From Thelonectria olida (Eukaryota; Ascomycota; Sordariomycetes; Hypocreales; Nectriaceae): 64,000 bases of DNA. Every line of letters starts with the position of its first letter. The first letter of the stretch is position 1. Location: positions 558,001 to 622,000 of the forward strand of contig JAGPYM010000014.1 of NCBI GenBank assembly GCA_020736575.1. The letters run 5' to 3'. Positions 22,808 through 34,715 of the stretch are shown here, in pieces. Under the pieces are notes generated by a model. The model did no database searches. It saw only the letters and a program-made list of their open reading frames with translations, and had not been told where the DNA came from. Made by a program: the position numbers and the translations under genes.

Positions 22808-25800
22808 TTAAGAGACCAGGTTTGTATCTGGCGAATTTCCAGGGAACGACCCGTTTTCGAGAACCGCTTTCCGGAAGTCAAGTACCACGCTGTCCATGCG
22901 CGCGAGCTGAAGGATGATAGAGTGTGCAGAGTCGGCGGTCCCGTCAAACTGGGCCACACATGCACCTTTGTTGCACAGAGGGCCCCAGAAGCGGTTAATG
23001 AGTGTAATTTCGCGGAGATAGGCCTTGGGAAAATCTTCTTTCGGAATACTATTCCACATGGTTGTGACAAGCGCGACTTTGTTGAGCTTCTCGCCGAGAG
23101 ATTCCAGGAGTCGCAGGTAGGCAAGGGATGACCCCCTCATCCTGTCGTCGTTGATCGTCTGTAAGTAAATTATTCCTCTTAATGGAGCGCCGGCATTCTG
23201 CTGTGCGGTTAGAAAGTCGACAATCTCCCTCAGCCCATCTCCGTGAGGCCTTGTGGGGGCGTCCAAGCCCGTCGTGTCTATAACTCTAATGGTGCGCTTC
23301 TTGTCATCGCGGAGATGAATCTGAGCAAGGCAACACCCAACAATATATTCTAAAATCCAGTCAGTCTTGAGTTGTTGTACCGAAACTTTCACAAGAAACA
23401 GAGAGGGGTGGCCAAGGCTTACCTGAACGTGAAGGGAGGTCGACCACCTGCACATTGTCATAGCTCTGTAAGCTCTTCAGGAAATGGGTCTTGCCCGCCC
23501 CATGTCCTCCCAAGAGGAGTATTACTCCGTCGTTAGAGAGGTCGAGCTGATCGCTCTTCTTGGCATCGCCAGGGGCGTTCGCGTTGATGAGCGTACTCGC
23601 CACGCCCGAGTTGCCCTCCCCAGTAGGCCGATCCAGGGTTGGCTTGTCGATGTCTGTGCCTGCTGCGCTGAGTAGCCTTTCCACGTCTGAGTGGCCCTTC
23701 TTGATGGCTAAATCAAGCGGTGTATCCCCAGCCTTGTCCCTAGCCTCCCTGTCGGCGCCTGCATGAATAAGCAGCCTCGTCACTTCGACATGACCGCTCA
23801 GAGCTGCCAAGTGCAGCGCTGTCCGGCCACTATACCCTCCAGATCGAAGATTGACGTCCGCGCCCCTTTCCAAGAGCATCGTCACAACCCGCTCTCGGCC
23901 CCAGTCTGCTGCAGTTTGGAGCGCGTTACCATAAAGCTCTCCCTGGCCATTGATGTCGGCACCGCCGTCTAGTAGAAGCTGGATAATCTCCTCGTTGTCC
24001 CTGGACGCAGCTGCCGCAAGTCCACCGCCCAAATCGGCACCCTTAGTGTTGGCCACCGCGTTTTCTTCTAGGAATTGTAGAAGTGCGGGTACATCATCCG
24101 CTAGTGAAGCTTCTTGTATCTTTCTCGCCCGCTCTGTGGCCTGTAATTGCATATCCGCCTCTGAGCGATGCTGGGGTTGAAGATCAACCCCCTTCTCTTG
24201 GCTATGAGTCAATAAAGCCTCCGTTCTTTTGTGCCATTCTAGTAGCAACGGGTCGTCTCCTGGTTCCGGCAGCTGCGGCTGTGTGACAACTTGGAAGACG
24301 TAGGCCCAAGTCTCTTCGTGGTCCAGAACAGGTGGCACGGGGATTTCCGTATCAGAGATATAATCGGAACCAGATATCTGTGGCAGGATATCTTTGACAG
24401 ATAGCTCGTCATCGAAGGTGGCTGGGGGGAGATCGTCAACGTCCCGCACGACTGCAACACTGTTCTCGCTCGAGTGTTTAACGTTGGATTCTGAACCGTC
24501 TGGGCCGCCATCCTCTGGCAGTGACAGCAATGCGATTGCCTCTAGATGCGCCATGATGTGATTCTGGATGTTTTTAAGATGGTCGGCGCCTCCTTCTTCC
24601 GTCTCCGCGGAGGGCGATGGAAAGTTGTGGCAGATAGGGCATAAGACAGCTGGCTGTCCGCCGATCTCTCCCGGATTGAACGAAAGGGCAAGGAGGGCAA
24701 AGGTATTCGCAGCTGGAAGAGCGCCCTGCTTGACCAGATGCGGTAGTTGGCTTTCCGTGAAAGAGCCAGGATGGCCATGCTGAATGTGCTCCTTCAGCTC
24801 CACTTCCGTACCGTAGATATGTTGTTCATGGCCTGGGGCCTGACAACTCCACACAACTGTGTGTTGCCATTGCATATGGCCCAGCCATTCCTCAGAAGAG
24901 GCGAATAGAACATCCCCTTGGCCACAATCTTCGAAAAGACACACATAGGGGTCAATGTCCTTCAATATGTGGCGCCTAGTGTTCATCGTGAGACAATCAT
25001 CTACAAGCGATAGCAGACAAGGGCGACTCACGTCCAACGAGGCTCCCGTGTCTCTTCTATGCTAAGCATTCTCGTGCAATAACAGCAAGTCACTTTTCGG
25101 AGTCTTTTGTCAAAGTTCTTCGGGGGAGGAGGAACATCGAGCTTCTGTCGTCGGGCCACAGCGGTGAGGGTGATTCCGGATAAGGCGGTCGACTTCGCGT
25201 AGTTCACGAATCTAGCCTGGTTCACTGATGAGGCATCTGTGGCAGACCATACGACACTGCGACCCCGCCTTGGAATGTTGTGTTTTGCGGCTGTGCTGGA
25301 AACGCCTGGGTTGGGTACTGGAACAGCTGGTAGGATAGTTGGGGTACCTAGATATTCTGTGACAAGGCGCTTTCCACCCGAAGCTTCCATCGCGAACGAC
25401 GATTCAACCCCCTGCTTGAGCTTTTGTTGATGGCGTTGCCTGTATCGCAGCTTCATTCTGCGAAAGACCACAGCTGCCACAAGTCGATCCACCAGAACCT
25501 GGGGAGCCTTTGCGAACCGCGCCTGCATGTGGCGACGGGCGTGATCCTCCGCGTCCTCGAGATCTTGAGTGTGGCCTCTCGATTTCTCCTTTGCAATGAA
25601 GTCTCGGACTCTTGAGTTCTCGGTAGACGATACGGGCTTCCTCACAACAGAGGCAAGTCTATAGAGACGATCAATTACATCATTTGCCCTCTGTATGGGG
25701 TCATTTGAATCGAGGTCATTCTGCGTCCCGGTATCCTGCTCGTCCTCGGCTGCGTCTGAGTCAAGTGTGAGTGAAGACGAGGAGCTATCTGAGTCCGACG

Positions 25801-26101
25801 ATGGCGATGGCGGCTGTTCTTCTTCCAGTTCTTCCAGAAGTGGCGGGTTGATAGCGCGCTCGAGATGGGCCTTGAGGCTGGTCAGCATGGAGAGAAGAAC
25901 GTCCATGATGTCGGCCTCCCGGCGTAGTCGATATTCGACGGAGGCATTGTCGGGTGCGAAGACTCCCACGTTGCCAGCCCATATTTTGAGCCTCACCAGG
26001 ATGTTTTCCAGGCTGAGCCGAACGGTCGGGCTTAATGCGCGGTTGGATTGAGTTTGGGCGAGAAGTTTCGCACATTGTGAGGCGACGGTCGATATGGACA
26101 T
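22808..26101 (-). CDS. Zinc-finger, ankyrin-repeat and AIG1-like GTPase fusion protein
   Basis: A large protein of about 1054 residues in three exons (26101-25032, 24975-23423, 23349-22808), which sum to whole codons. The N-terminal 330 residues are helical with an acidic Ser/Glu patch, as in fungal ankyrin proteins that begin 'A..C...F...L'. Residues about 335-470 are an acuF-type C2H2-like zinc-finger region (VTCCYCTRML, DIDPYVCLFEDCG, WLGHMQWQH, CPICHN). Residues about 645-800 carry four or so ankyrin repeats (GRTALHLAALSGHVEVTRLL). The C-terminal 200 residues are a P-loop GTPase: G1 GGHGAGKT near residue 843, G3 DTTGL, and LVTTMWN where AIG1/GIMAP-like enzymes have G4. The G domain is split by the second intron. 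An in-frame ATG at 26287 would add 62 residues; I prefer 26101 because MSISTVASQCAKLL begins like the family. It is divergent from the DUF7580 gene. Confidence 0.82.
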
Positions 26102-26475
26102 ATTGCCACCATCACAGCCGCCCTCGACAACACCTTTGGGCTGGTACTGTGCAACTGGCTGAATGGGCCATGGGTTGCTCTCGATGGCAACATGGGACCG
26201 TCTGAGTGCAGGCGGGGTTGGAGCTGACCTAAGTGCTGGCTTATGTCTTGGCTGATTGGTTTTGTATCGTGGGGGCCATGCAAGCATACCCGAGGTTGCC
26301 CATCAAATGTGCGATTCTTGAAGCCCAACAGCGCCCTCGACTGGTGGCCTGGGGCACCAATCCTGTCTCTGCGGGGGAGGACCCGGAATGCCCTCAGCCG
26401 CACGTTGCCAGCTGGCACTCAACCCCAACATCAGATCACTAGAGCCTCCTTCGGCGTGAGCTCGTGCCAGAGGTC
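26102..26475. promoter_or_regulatory. Shared divergent promoter, ankyrin-GTPase / DUF7580 gene
   Basis: 374 nt separate the two start codons. Both genes must be driven from this short piece, which favours co-expression. If the GTPase starts at 26287, the shared region shrinks to 188 nt. No specific site was identified. Confidence 0.45.
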
Positions 26476-28220
26476 ATGTCTGGCTTCGAGATTGCGGGGA
26501 TTGTTTTTGCAGTTCTGCCGCTCTTCATCGAAGTCGGCAAGGCCTACTCAGACGGTGCCAGCGCTCTCCATAAAGCTGCCTCGCGACCGCTCCGGGACGA
26601 AAAGCTGGAGGCATTCTATGAGCAATTCTGGTGGGAGACTTTCGAGCTCAGAAAGCAGATCGAGAAGGTCGTCGATGAATTGCCAGGCCTTTCCGAGAAG
26701 AGAAAAGGGGAGATTCTCAAGGGAGATGACGTCGAGTGCTGGAGCCGGGCTGACGATGTCGACGAAGCGTTGAAAAGCTTCTTTGCGTCTCCGAGTGACT
26801 ATCTAGCATTCCAGAAAGTTATGGAAAAGGTTCTGAGTCTCCTTTCTCGACTCGTCGAGGACAAGACTGTGCGGATATCTAAAGCTGAGAAGGTACGCCG
26901 AGATCATTAGCGTAAGAACGACTGTTCAACTGACAATCGGTAGAACCACGCCAAAATGTACCAGACATTGGAGAAGTTTCAGAAGGATCGTCTTCTTGGG
27001 GACGCTTTGAGCAGCTTCTCGGAGCGATTGAAATTCTGGAAAAAAGAGAAAGACCGCAACACTTGCCTCCAGAACCTCGCGACGTGGAACAAGCGGGTCG
27101 CCATCGTAATAGATGCCGCGTGCAAAACGGCCGAGAGGAGAAAGGCCGTCTCTACACGACCCAAGGGACCGTCGTCAAATCTCCGGACTCTCTCCAAACG
27201 ACTCTTCGCGGCACTGCAGAAATGCTGGTCTTGCGACTGCGAGAGCCGGCACGAGGCAAGGTTCTGTCTTGCTAGCTGCATCCATTCCAAGAAAGACCCA
27301 GCTCAGAGCGGAATACACTTCGACTTTCTCATCGCACATCCCAACTGTCAGACCAAATGGAAGTGGCGTGAAGGAACGGTCATGATCAAGACTCAGAACC
27401 CTGCCAGGTAAGGGCACATCCAGGTCCGGAAGTCGATGAGCACGATGTTAGCTGACACCAAACATATAGTTTGGTAGACTCACGGAACCGTGCGGAGCTG
27501 GCAAAAATCTGTGATATCGGCCCAAGCATGCAAAGCGCCAACTATTGCCTGCAACTCCTCATAGAAGATTTTGAATCTTCTCAGCGGATTTGGCGGCTCA
27601 ACTGGCAACAAGCTCAATTGGGATACCTGCAATCCAAGCCAGAAACTACATTTCAAATGATGCTCAAGGGCTGCAATACGCCGTCTCTGATTGAGCGGCG
27701 CAGACTGGCACTAATATTCGCCTACTCTCTCTTCCAGCTCCACGAGAGCCCATGGTTGAGCCAGCACTGGGACAAGGACCGCATCCACTTCTTCTACAAC
27801 TCGACAGGTATCCTCGACTTACACCGGCCCTATCTCAGTACATCATTCGACGACGTTCCCTCGGGTGGGGAGCCCACCGACCTGAACCGCTTCCACAGAA
27901 ACCTGGGGATCCTCAGGCTTGGTATCCTGCTGATCGAGGTCCATAAGTGGAAACCTCTAGAGAGTTTCCGGGTAGAGGATGACTTCAATGATCGGATACC
28001 GACTCCGAACACTGATATGGAGGTTGCCAGGCGAGTTCAAGAATCTTTAGATGACTGCTTTCCGACTTACAGGGGTGCAATTGAGTCGTGTCTGAGGGTG
28101 CCTTGGGTTAGCGGAGGTTCAAGGGTAAGCCTGGAAGATCCAGAGACGTGGAATGGAGTCTACACGGACGTCATCGAGCCTTTGGAAAGAGAAGTGGCAC
28201 TGGGGGCGGGGTCGTTGTGA
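26476..28220 (+). CDS. DUF7580-type protein with HeLo-like helical N-terminus
   Basis: A predicted protein of about 543 residues in three exons (26476-26892, 26944-27407, 27470-28220), all in frame. The N-terminus MSGFEIAGIVFAVLPLFIEV is a hydrophobic helix of the kind that opens HeLo/SesA-type helical-bundle domains of fungal incompatibility proteins. Charged helices follow (residues 40-150). The C-terminal part (RRRLALIFAYSLFQLHESPW, then DKDRIHFF, then DLHRPYLSTSF, then NLGILRLGILLIEV) matches the domain I know as DUF7580. The latter has a degenerate kinase-like look ('LG..LLEL'), but no catalytic motif is visible. Such proteins recur near STAND/NLR genes. It faces the ankyrin-GTPase gene across a short divergent promoter, so a partner role is possible. 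An in-frame GTG at 26464 is not used here. Confidence 0.8.
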
Positions 28221-29193
28221 CAGATTTTGCAGGTCGCTGGAGAGCGAATATATACGAGGTTTTACGATAACCTCGGAGATTGAATATTCGAAGCCTGATA
28301 GTAATCATCAGTAAATATATAAAATTACTTTACAGACTATCTCATGGACGTAGGATGATTATAGAAACAGCGCGTCAATCACCCTGCGTAGGCTATCCTA
28401 GTTAATATCATACATCAACATGTAGTTGTAGTGGGCAGCCAATTCTGCGATATTTCCCACAAGCAAATCTCCGTGATGTGCACAGGGTAGAGTGAGCATG
28501 TGGGAACACGTTCGCGTCAACTCCCCACAATGCGGCAACCGTTCTGGAGCGCAGCTTCCGGGTTTTGGCCTTTGTTGTTGGACTTCCTCCTTTGCCAGCC
28601 TGTCGTCGGATTGTTCCCAGAGAGTAGTCGCAGCAAAATGGCGCCAGCAATTGCCTCACTACGCGCCACGTCCCACCGCAGCTCCGCCCAAGGTGAGCCC
28701 CAGACTTGTGATTGCGCTGTAAATGCTTTGTAACGACGTTCAGATGGGCAGGGGTCCGAAACTGGACCCAGTGGTCCTCATGATGATGATGCTGCTCTAT
28801 ACGAAATTCCATGTGTTAATTCTACTCAAGTATTCCCCCCCTGGCTACCACTTAGGCGAGGGTTTCCGATTCGAACAAGTCCAGAGAAACATCGGTGACT
28901 TTGTCCGGGGCAATCGCCTTACCTCCTTCGTCCCCCCCTCACCCTCCTCAGATAACATACTTAGGGTAAGCAGCTCAGAGTATTGCCGGAGCCAGCCTAA
29001 GCCAGCCTGAGTAAAAGCAGCAAGGGGTCACATATGTATGCCGGGGTCGCAAGCGTCCAGTTTCGTCGCCCGTAATACTTGGTATTTTCTCTCAATTTGT
29101 GCCTGCCTTTTCAAGTCATGTTCTATAGGTGCTTATTTCTCTAGTCGCCCATGTTAGCTGCAGTCTTATTATACTTTTGATTGCTGCGATTCC
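28221..29193. other. Convergent intergenic region, no gene seen
   Basis: 0.97 kb between the stop codons of the DUF7580 gene (plus) and the NACHT-ankyrin-CorA gene (minus). A 134-codon open frame on the minus strand (28408-28812) is His/Arg-rich without any domain and was not accepted. Confidence 0.5.
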
Positions 29194-32100
29194 TTAATCC
29201 TCTGCTTTCCTGACCGCCCCATTCCCTTTACTCGCTGTTCTATTTCCTTCGCTCCGTTGTCTAGCGTATCCTCGAGCTATAGGCGGAGTCATGTCAGCAT
29301 TTTCGATGACAGTAGATGAATTCAGAAGTAAACGAACCGATGTGAACTTGAATACCAGGAATACTGTGAAGGTGAGGCTCAGACATGCTCCTCCTACCAG
29401 TAGATACCATCCCCAATGAGGGTTGTCCTTCAACAAGTTTATGTTCATCCCAAATAGAGACTGAGAATAGGTTTAATTAGTGCCATTAACTTGAGCGAGC
29501 TTGTGCATGCGTTATTAACCCACCGCCGAAAATGTTGCCGGAAGAAAGATGAACTGGAAGACTTGAGTGTGAGAAATGTTCGCTGGTTGAATGCCTCGGG
29601 CCCTCGACTGCAGAAACATACCGTGATCCAGCTTAGTCTTTTCATACTTCTCGACATCGTAACTCCTTCTCGGGCCTCTTTGATGGAGACCAGGTTGAAT
29701 TCCTAGAAGAGGTTAGCATCTCCAAAAGGCAATGCATGGGGAGGTGTCTGACAATCTCAATTAGGCGTTCGGATGCTTTCTCTAGTTTGTCGAGACGGTC
29801 GTTAACTGTCTCTTTCAAGCCAATGAGGGCGCGCTTCACATCTTCCAATGCAGAAGCTTCATTATGGTCAAGGGCATACTTTTCGCTGAATAGCATGGCC
29901 TCATTATAGTGATGTTGAAGCAGTTGTTGCAACTCTGTCCACTTCTGCGCATCGAGCAGCAAGTCGCCCAAGAGACCTTTGTTTTCGCCTGAATTGTCCA
30001 AAACTCGCTTTCGCTAGTGGGCTTTTGTAAGAATATGGATAGAAAGTAGGATTTCCTTAAATCAGAAACTTGGGGAATACTCACCAGCACGCGTAGTTTG
30101 ACTTGGCCCTGCTCACAGACTTGCAACCACCTATCCATTAGGCACGCAATTAACTGCACGACGTATGTGAGTTGATGTTCGGCAATGGTGAATCCGGGCA
30201 TATTGGTGAAGATATGCATGGCTTGGGGCTGGGACACATGCATCGTATCCTGTGTGGAGAGTATCCTCCATGTGAATCCAACAGGCCTCTCAATTAGGTC
30301 ACGAGAGAATTCAGCCAACCAGGGAAAAAGAGCGGGATATTCGGCTTCCGCTACCGATGGGAAACTAAGCGTCGCGGAGTATGTTGATGTCCCATCATCG
30401 CTGGCTGTGTTTCGGGGCGCACTGAACGCAAGTCCATGTGCATTCGTGCGCAATTCGATCCATTCATGCTGAATCATCTCCATGGCGGCAAGCTGCTTGG
30501 AGAAGCACCTATCGCTTGTCAACGGCTAAAGAGACTTAATGAAAGTTATACCGACTTACAATAAACGTTTCGTTCCTTCTTTGCGCAAAGCGTCTGGGAT
30601 CTGGACTTCAAGTTGATCCGTGCTGATGAATGACAAGAATTCCTTGTGAGATTGGTCCTGCTCCAACATCATTACCTTTGTCTCAGGCTCATCAAACAAG
30701 ACAAATAAATTGCTCGCTTTAATTCCGTTTGCACTGGCGGATGATTCAAGCAGATGGCTGAAAATGTCTTTTCCGTTCTTCTGGATGGCAAAACTCAGCG
30801 GCGTTGAACCATCTCGGTCTTCACAGGTGACATCAGCACCCCTTTGGACCAGCTCTCTCACGGCATCCAATCGGCCGTGAATCACGGCATGGTGCAAGAG
30901 GGTTCTGTCAAGGCTTCCGCGCGTGTTAACCTCGTAGCCTGCTGAGAGGAGCTGAAGCAGCTTCGTCATGTTGCCTTGTTGAACCAGCGTGACAGCCGTG
31001 GTTGTTTCATGATTATGATTCAACAGCAACTTTGCTACGTCAAGGTGCTCATATTCGATTGCCACCCATAGCGGAGTCCTGCCTTTGGCGTCCTTTTGTG
31101 TTGCAAGACCAGCATAGGATTTGAGAATGGCACGGGCAACCCTGACCAGGCCCAACTGCGCGGCCATGTGAAGCTCCGACGCGGTCCTTTCCACCTCGTG
31201 AGGCTCCGTGGTGGCAGGCATTGGCCCCCTCTGAAGAGCACTTGATACTAAGGAACCGTGGCGCAAAAACTCAATCACATACTCGAAGTTGACGTCGGGA
31301 GCTTCAGAAACATGTGTCATCCAGTGCTTAGACGCATATTCGTAGAAGGGGTAGTTCGCAAGTCGCTCCGCGTAGGCCACATCGGTCGAGCAAGGGCCGT
31401 TTTTGAACGCATCAAGAGACAAGTAGGCAATACATGCCTTGGCGAGAATGTCCTTGATGTCTGGGATCCACTGCAGCGTCTTCTTTTGAAAATGCGACCT
31501 GGCAAAGGGATGAGAAAAGTGAACGCCCTTGCCTATGCTTGGCTCGTCGACGATGACCCATCCGTCACACGATGCTACGATTGACTCGATCTTTTGTGCG
31601 TTTCTTTCATCAACATCATCAACACCTCGTTTGATATCTGTGGCTAGGACAATGCAAAGCTGGGTAGGTGTTAAAGGCTCTGCTGAGTGAGCAGCCCATC
31701 CGATGAGTAGCTTGGCAATTTCACTCATGGTTGAAGATTGCAGTTCGTCTTGGAAGATGGCCTTGAAATGTGCTTTATCTGTTCCATTCAAGATGCTCTC
31801 TAGCACTTCTGCTGGTTTGTGCTGACTTTCCAGATATTTCAAGACAGTAGTTACATAGAGGAACCTGCATGGAAGAATGACGGTAATCAGTCAAGACGAA
31901 CCATTCATGATTAATGAAATGGCGTATACGTACATTCCCTTGCTCTGTCGAATGATGCTGTCAATGTTGTTTTTTGACATTGGAAATGCCGCTTTCGAGA
32001 GCCCAACATGTGCCTCGGCATGCTTGGCGATATCAGAGTCGTCTGCCGCTATGCGAAATGTTGCAACACGGCGATGTTTGCTGAATCTGTCTATCGGCCC

Positions 32101-33153
32101 CGGGAGTATGCGTGATGTCAAAAGAAGATTGCCCTTGAAAACGGAGAAGAAAGAGAGCAGGTTGTGCTGCACTGTCTGCCCGCAGCGATCGAGCCCATCA
32201 ATGAGAACAAAAACGCGACCATACTCCCTGGAAATCCGCTCAAAGTTGGCCTTCATCTCATCCCACGTAGGCTGGCCTGCGGACTCCTCCGGCTGCTTCA
32301 GATTCTTGCGAAGCACCATTGTTATCAACGGCGAAAGAAGCTGGTTTGCAAGACAAGCAAGAATTGTAGTAGAGGTGGGCTTGTCGCGCCCACAATAGAA
32401 AACTGCCACGCCTTGATTTTTCAAAGGAACGGGCTTTTGCTGAAGATTGGCGGCAACGAGCGATGTCATGACCGTTTTTCCAGACCCTGGGAGTCCTGGG
32501 CAATACAGAGTCTGCTCTGGTTTGTTTTTCCACTTCTCAAACTTCTCGGACTTTAGGAGCCGTCCACCAGTACCGGGTTTGTAGATGGCTCGCAACTCTT
32601 GGCGACGTGTTTTCTGCTGATGTTCAGTGTCTGGATGTGAACCGAACGACTTTGTGATCCATGCTCGCCACTCGCTCAGAGTATTTTCGTCTGGCATTGA
32701 CGGTTCAACCTCTGAAAGAATTTTGAGCCAACTTTCCAACAATTTGGTCTCCTCTCCCTCCTGAAGAGCTTCAAGAAGATCCTCCAGAATCTCCCGCATC
32801 AGTTTTTCTACCGGAACTTGTCCCCATGAAGCACGCATGAACTCGCAATAGTTCCCACTTGTGAATCTGCGCCTCAATCTTTGGACCCGTCCGATGCATT
32901 TTTTAACAGCTTCAGGAGCATAACCAGTGCGTGTTCTGTGCCAGTTAACCGGCAAAGCCAAACAAACAGACAAGACCTTTGGCATTAGGTCGGCAATTAC
33001 TTTGCATGCTCTTGGTAAATCTTCAAGGTCTTTATCAAGCTCATACTTGAGGAGACTAAGTTCAGTAAAAATAGATTGAGGGTGCAAACTACATATTTCG
33101 CTTGATTAGTTTGTTATTGCTTAATCTGCTGCACCTCAAGCCACTTACTTCAT
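29194..33153 (-). CDS. NACHT-ankyrin NTPase with C-terminal CorA-like membrane channel module
   Basis: A protein of about 1175 residues from eight exons: 33153-33149, 33088-31934, 31864-30560, 30508-30085, 30013-29753, 29702-29622, 29553-29524 and 29460-29194. Residues about 1-190 are an unassigned helical region. The NACHT begins near residue 195: Walker A CPGLPGSGKT and Walker B VFVLIDGLDRC. Ankyrin repeats follow at about 608-770 (GRTPLWVAIEYEHLDVAKLL, RTLLHHAVIHGRLDAVRELV). After about 822 the protein has the CorA-type layout: long helices (DVKRALIGLKETVNDRLDKL), NLVSIKEAR, a first membrane helix ending SLFGMNI (the GMN selectivity motif of CorA Mg2+ channels), and a second (WYLLVGGACLSLTFTVFLVF). 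The start is a 5-nt exon (ATGAA), inferred from splice sites; a larger upstream exon is possible. It is expected at a membrane. Function is inferred only. Confidence 0.82.
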
Positions 33154-34069
33154 TGTAGGTACATTCTCAGATTCAACGGCTTTGGTTTAGATCGGTAGCG
33201 TGTGGAACAAGGCCGTAAGAGTACCAGAACGCGAAGGCATAATCAGGGAGAGTCATTTATCAGAATCAAGGAACCAAGACTTCTGAAATGGCTGACATGC
33301 AATCGCGGATCGGACTCCTGCCGGCCTCAGGGCTCAGGCCGCAACTGGCGTCTCGACCATTCTAGGCTTGCAGCAGATTGCTAACTCAACCATTACAACT
33401 TACGCTGCAGAGCTGCAAGGCAGGAATGGGTGGTTACACAGAAGCTTACGTGGCCGGGGAACAAAAGCGCCATGCGGACCTGGTTTAATATTCTATCAAC
33501 ACCCCATTGGCTAAGAGGTTGAATTACTGTGTACGGTGCCGACAGTGAACTGTTAGTTGCATTGTTAACATGAGGTTAATGCCACGATATACTGCATCTG
33601 CGTCGGGGCTGGCCACCATGAACTGCATTGATGCCTGACTCACCCGCGTCACGCGATTAGCCGGAGGGCCAGAACCAAACGCGCATTTGCCCAACAGTTC
33701 CTTTGCATATGTAAGTAGACTAATCTGTACATTGGGTTATGATTCCATGTCATGATCCACCAAATCTTCTCCGAACACTTCACAGTGCCGCCATCAACAT
33801 CCATTGCTCGCGAACAAAACGCCACCAGATCATTCTGGTACATGCGTTGTAGCTAGTCCAAATAAAGATGGCCCTCCGTTGAGAGTCACAAGATTGGTTT
33901 CCTTGGAAACGAGACAGATAGTGGCATAAAACCCAGTCATGTATGAGAAGATGCCTAAACATAGTCCAGCTAAATACATTTGGCTACTTTTGTCTTTTGT
34001 ACATGATGCTCTAATAATACCATTTACAATCTAAATCACCCGTCCCTATCCCATCTCCAATTGGAGAGC
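33154..34069. other. Intergenic, no gene seen
   Basis: 0.9 kb upstream of the NACHT-CorA gene and downstream of the small secreted protein. No supported open frame. Confidence 0.5.
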
Positions 34070-34641
34070 TTAAACGCACGAGGAGCTACCCTTGACGAAA
34101 GTGCCGTCCGAGTTCTCGCAGCCGCAGGTGCCGTCAGTGGGATCCTTGATGCAGCCGGTGCCGACACCAGAAGACTCGCCGTTGGAGCTGCAAATCGTTA
34201 GCTCTCATCTATTCAGGCCGTGTCGTGGGAGGTCATCTTCACGTACTTCCAGAAGAAGGTCCAGTAGTCAGAGTTCACAGTCAGCTCAGAGTCGGTGGGC
34301 GCAGTGCAGGTGTATGCCATGCAAGTTCCGTAAGGAGCACCGTTGTTGCCGTCGTACTGATGGTCGGTGATGAAGACGGCAAAGGTCTGGGTGCCCGAGA
34401 CGCGGGTGTTGTAGGCACACTCGGCAGCCTGGATGGCAGTCGAGGTCTTGGCAGCTAATTGGGGGCGCAGTTAGTATGCAAGAACTCATCACGCGAGACG
34501 GGAATTGATGTGTCGGGACATACGGGAGCAAGCAGGGTTCGCAGGGTATTTGCCCTTGGTGTTGCTGTCGGCGGGGTCCAGCGTCGCGCTCACAGAGGCG
34601 GCGACGGCGAGGATGGAAGCAAGAATGGAGAGACGAGCCAT
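34070..34641 (-). CDS. Small cysteine-rich secreted protein (candidate effector)
   Basis: A precursor of about 147 residues in three exons (34641-34524, 34454-34247, 34187-34070). MARLSILASILAVAASVSA is a clear signal peptide with cleavage after Ala-19. The mature part has eight cysteines (NPACS, AAECAY, GTCMAYTC, TGCIK, TCGC, SSCV), enough for four disulfides. It has a run typical of small extracellular fungal proteins (TFAVFITDHQYDGNNGAPYG). There are no membrane segments after the signal. Both introns have good sites (GTATGT..AATTAG and GTACGT..TGCAG). I do not recognise a named family. It would act outside the cell or at the wall. Calling it an effector rests on size, secretion and cysteine content only. 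Confidence 0.85.
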
Positions 34642-34687
34642 TTTGGAAAGCGTAATCTGTAGAAGCGAGGAACAATGACCTGATTGT

Positions 34688-34715
34688 TGAAGAAGAAGAA
34701 GAAGAAGAAGAAGAA
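34688..34715 (+). repeat. GAA/TTC microsatellite in 5' leader region
   Basis: Nine tandem GAA units (CTT on the coding strand of the secreted-protein gene) lie about 50 nt before its ATG, probably in the transcribed leader. Confidence 0.85.

Noticed and set aside
28408..28812. 134-codon open frame, minus strand
   Set aside because: No domain, no splice partners, and it lies in a convergent intergenic region.
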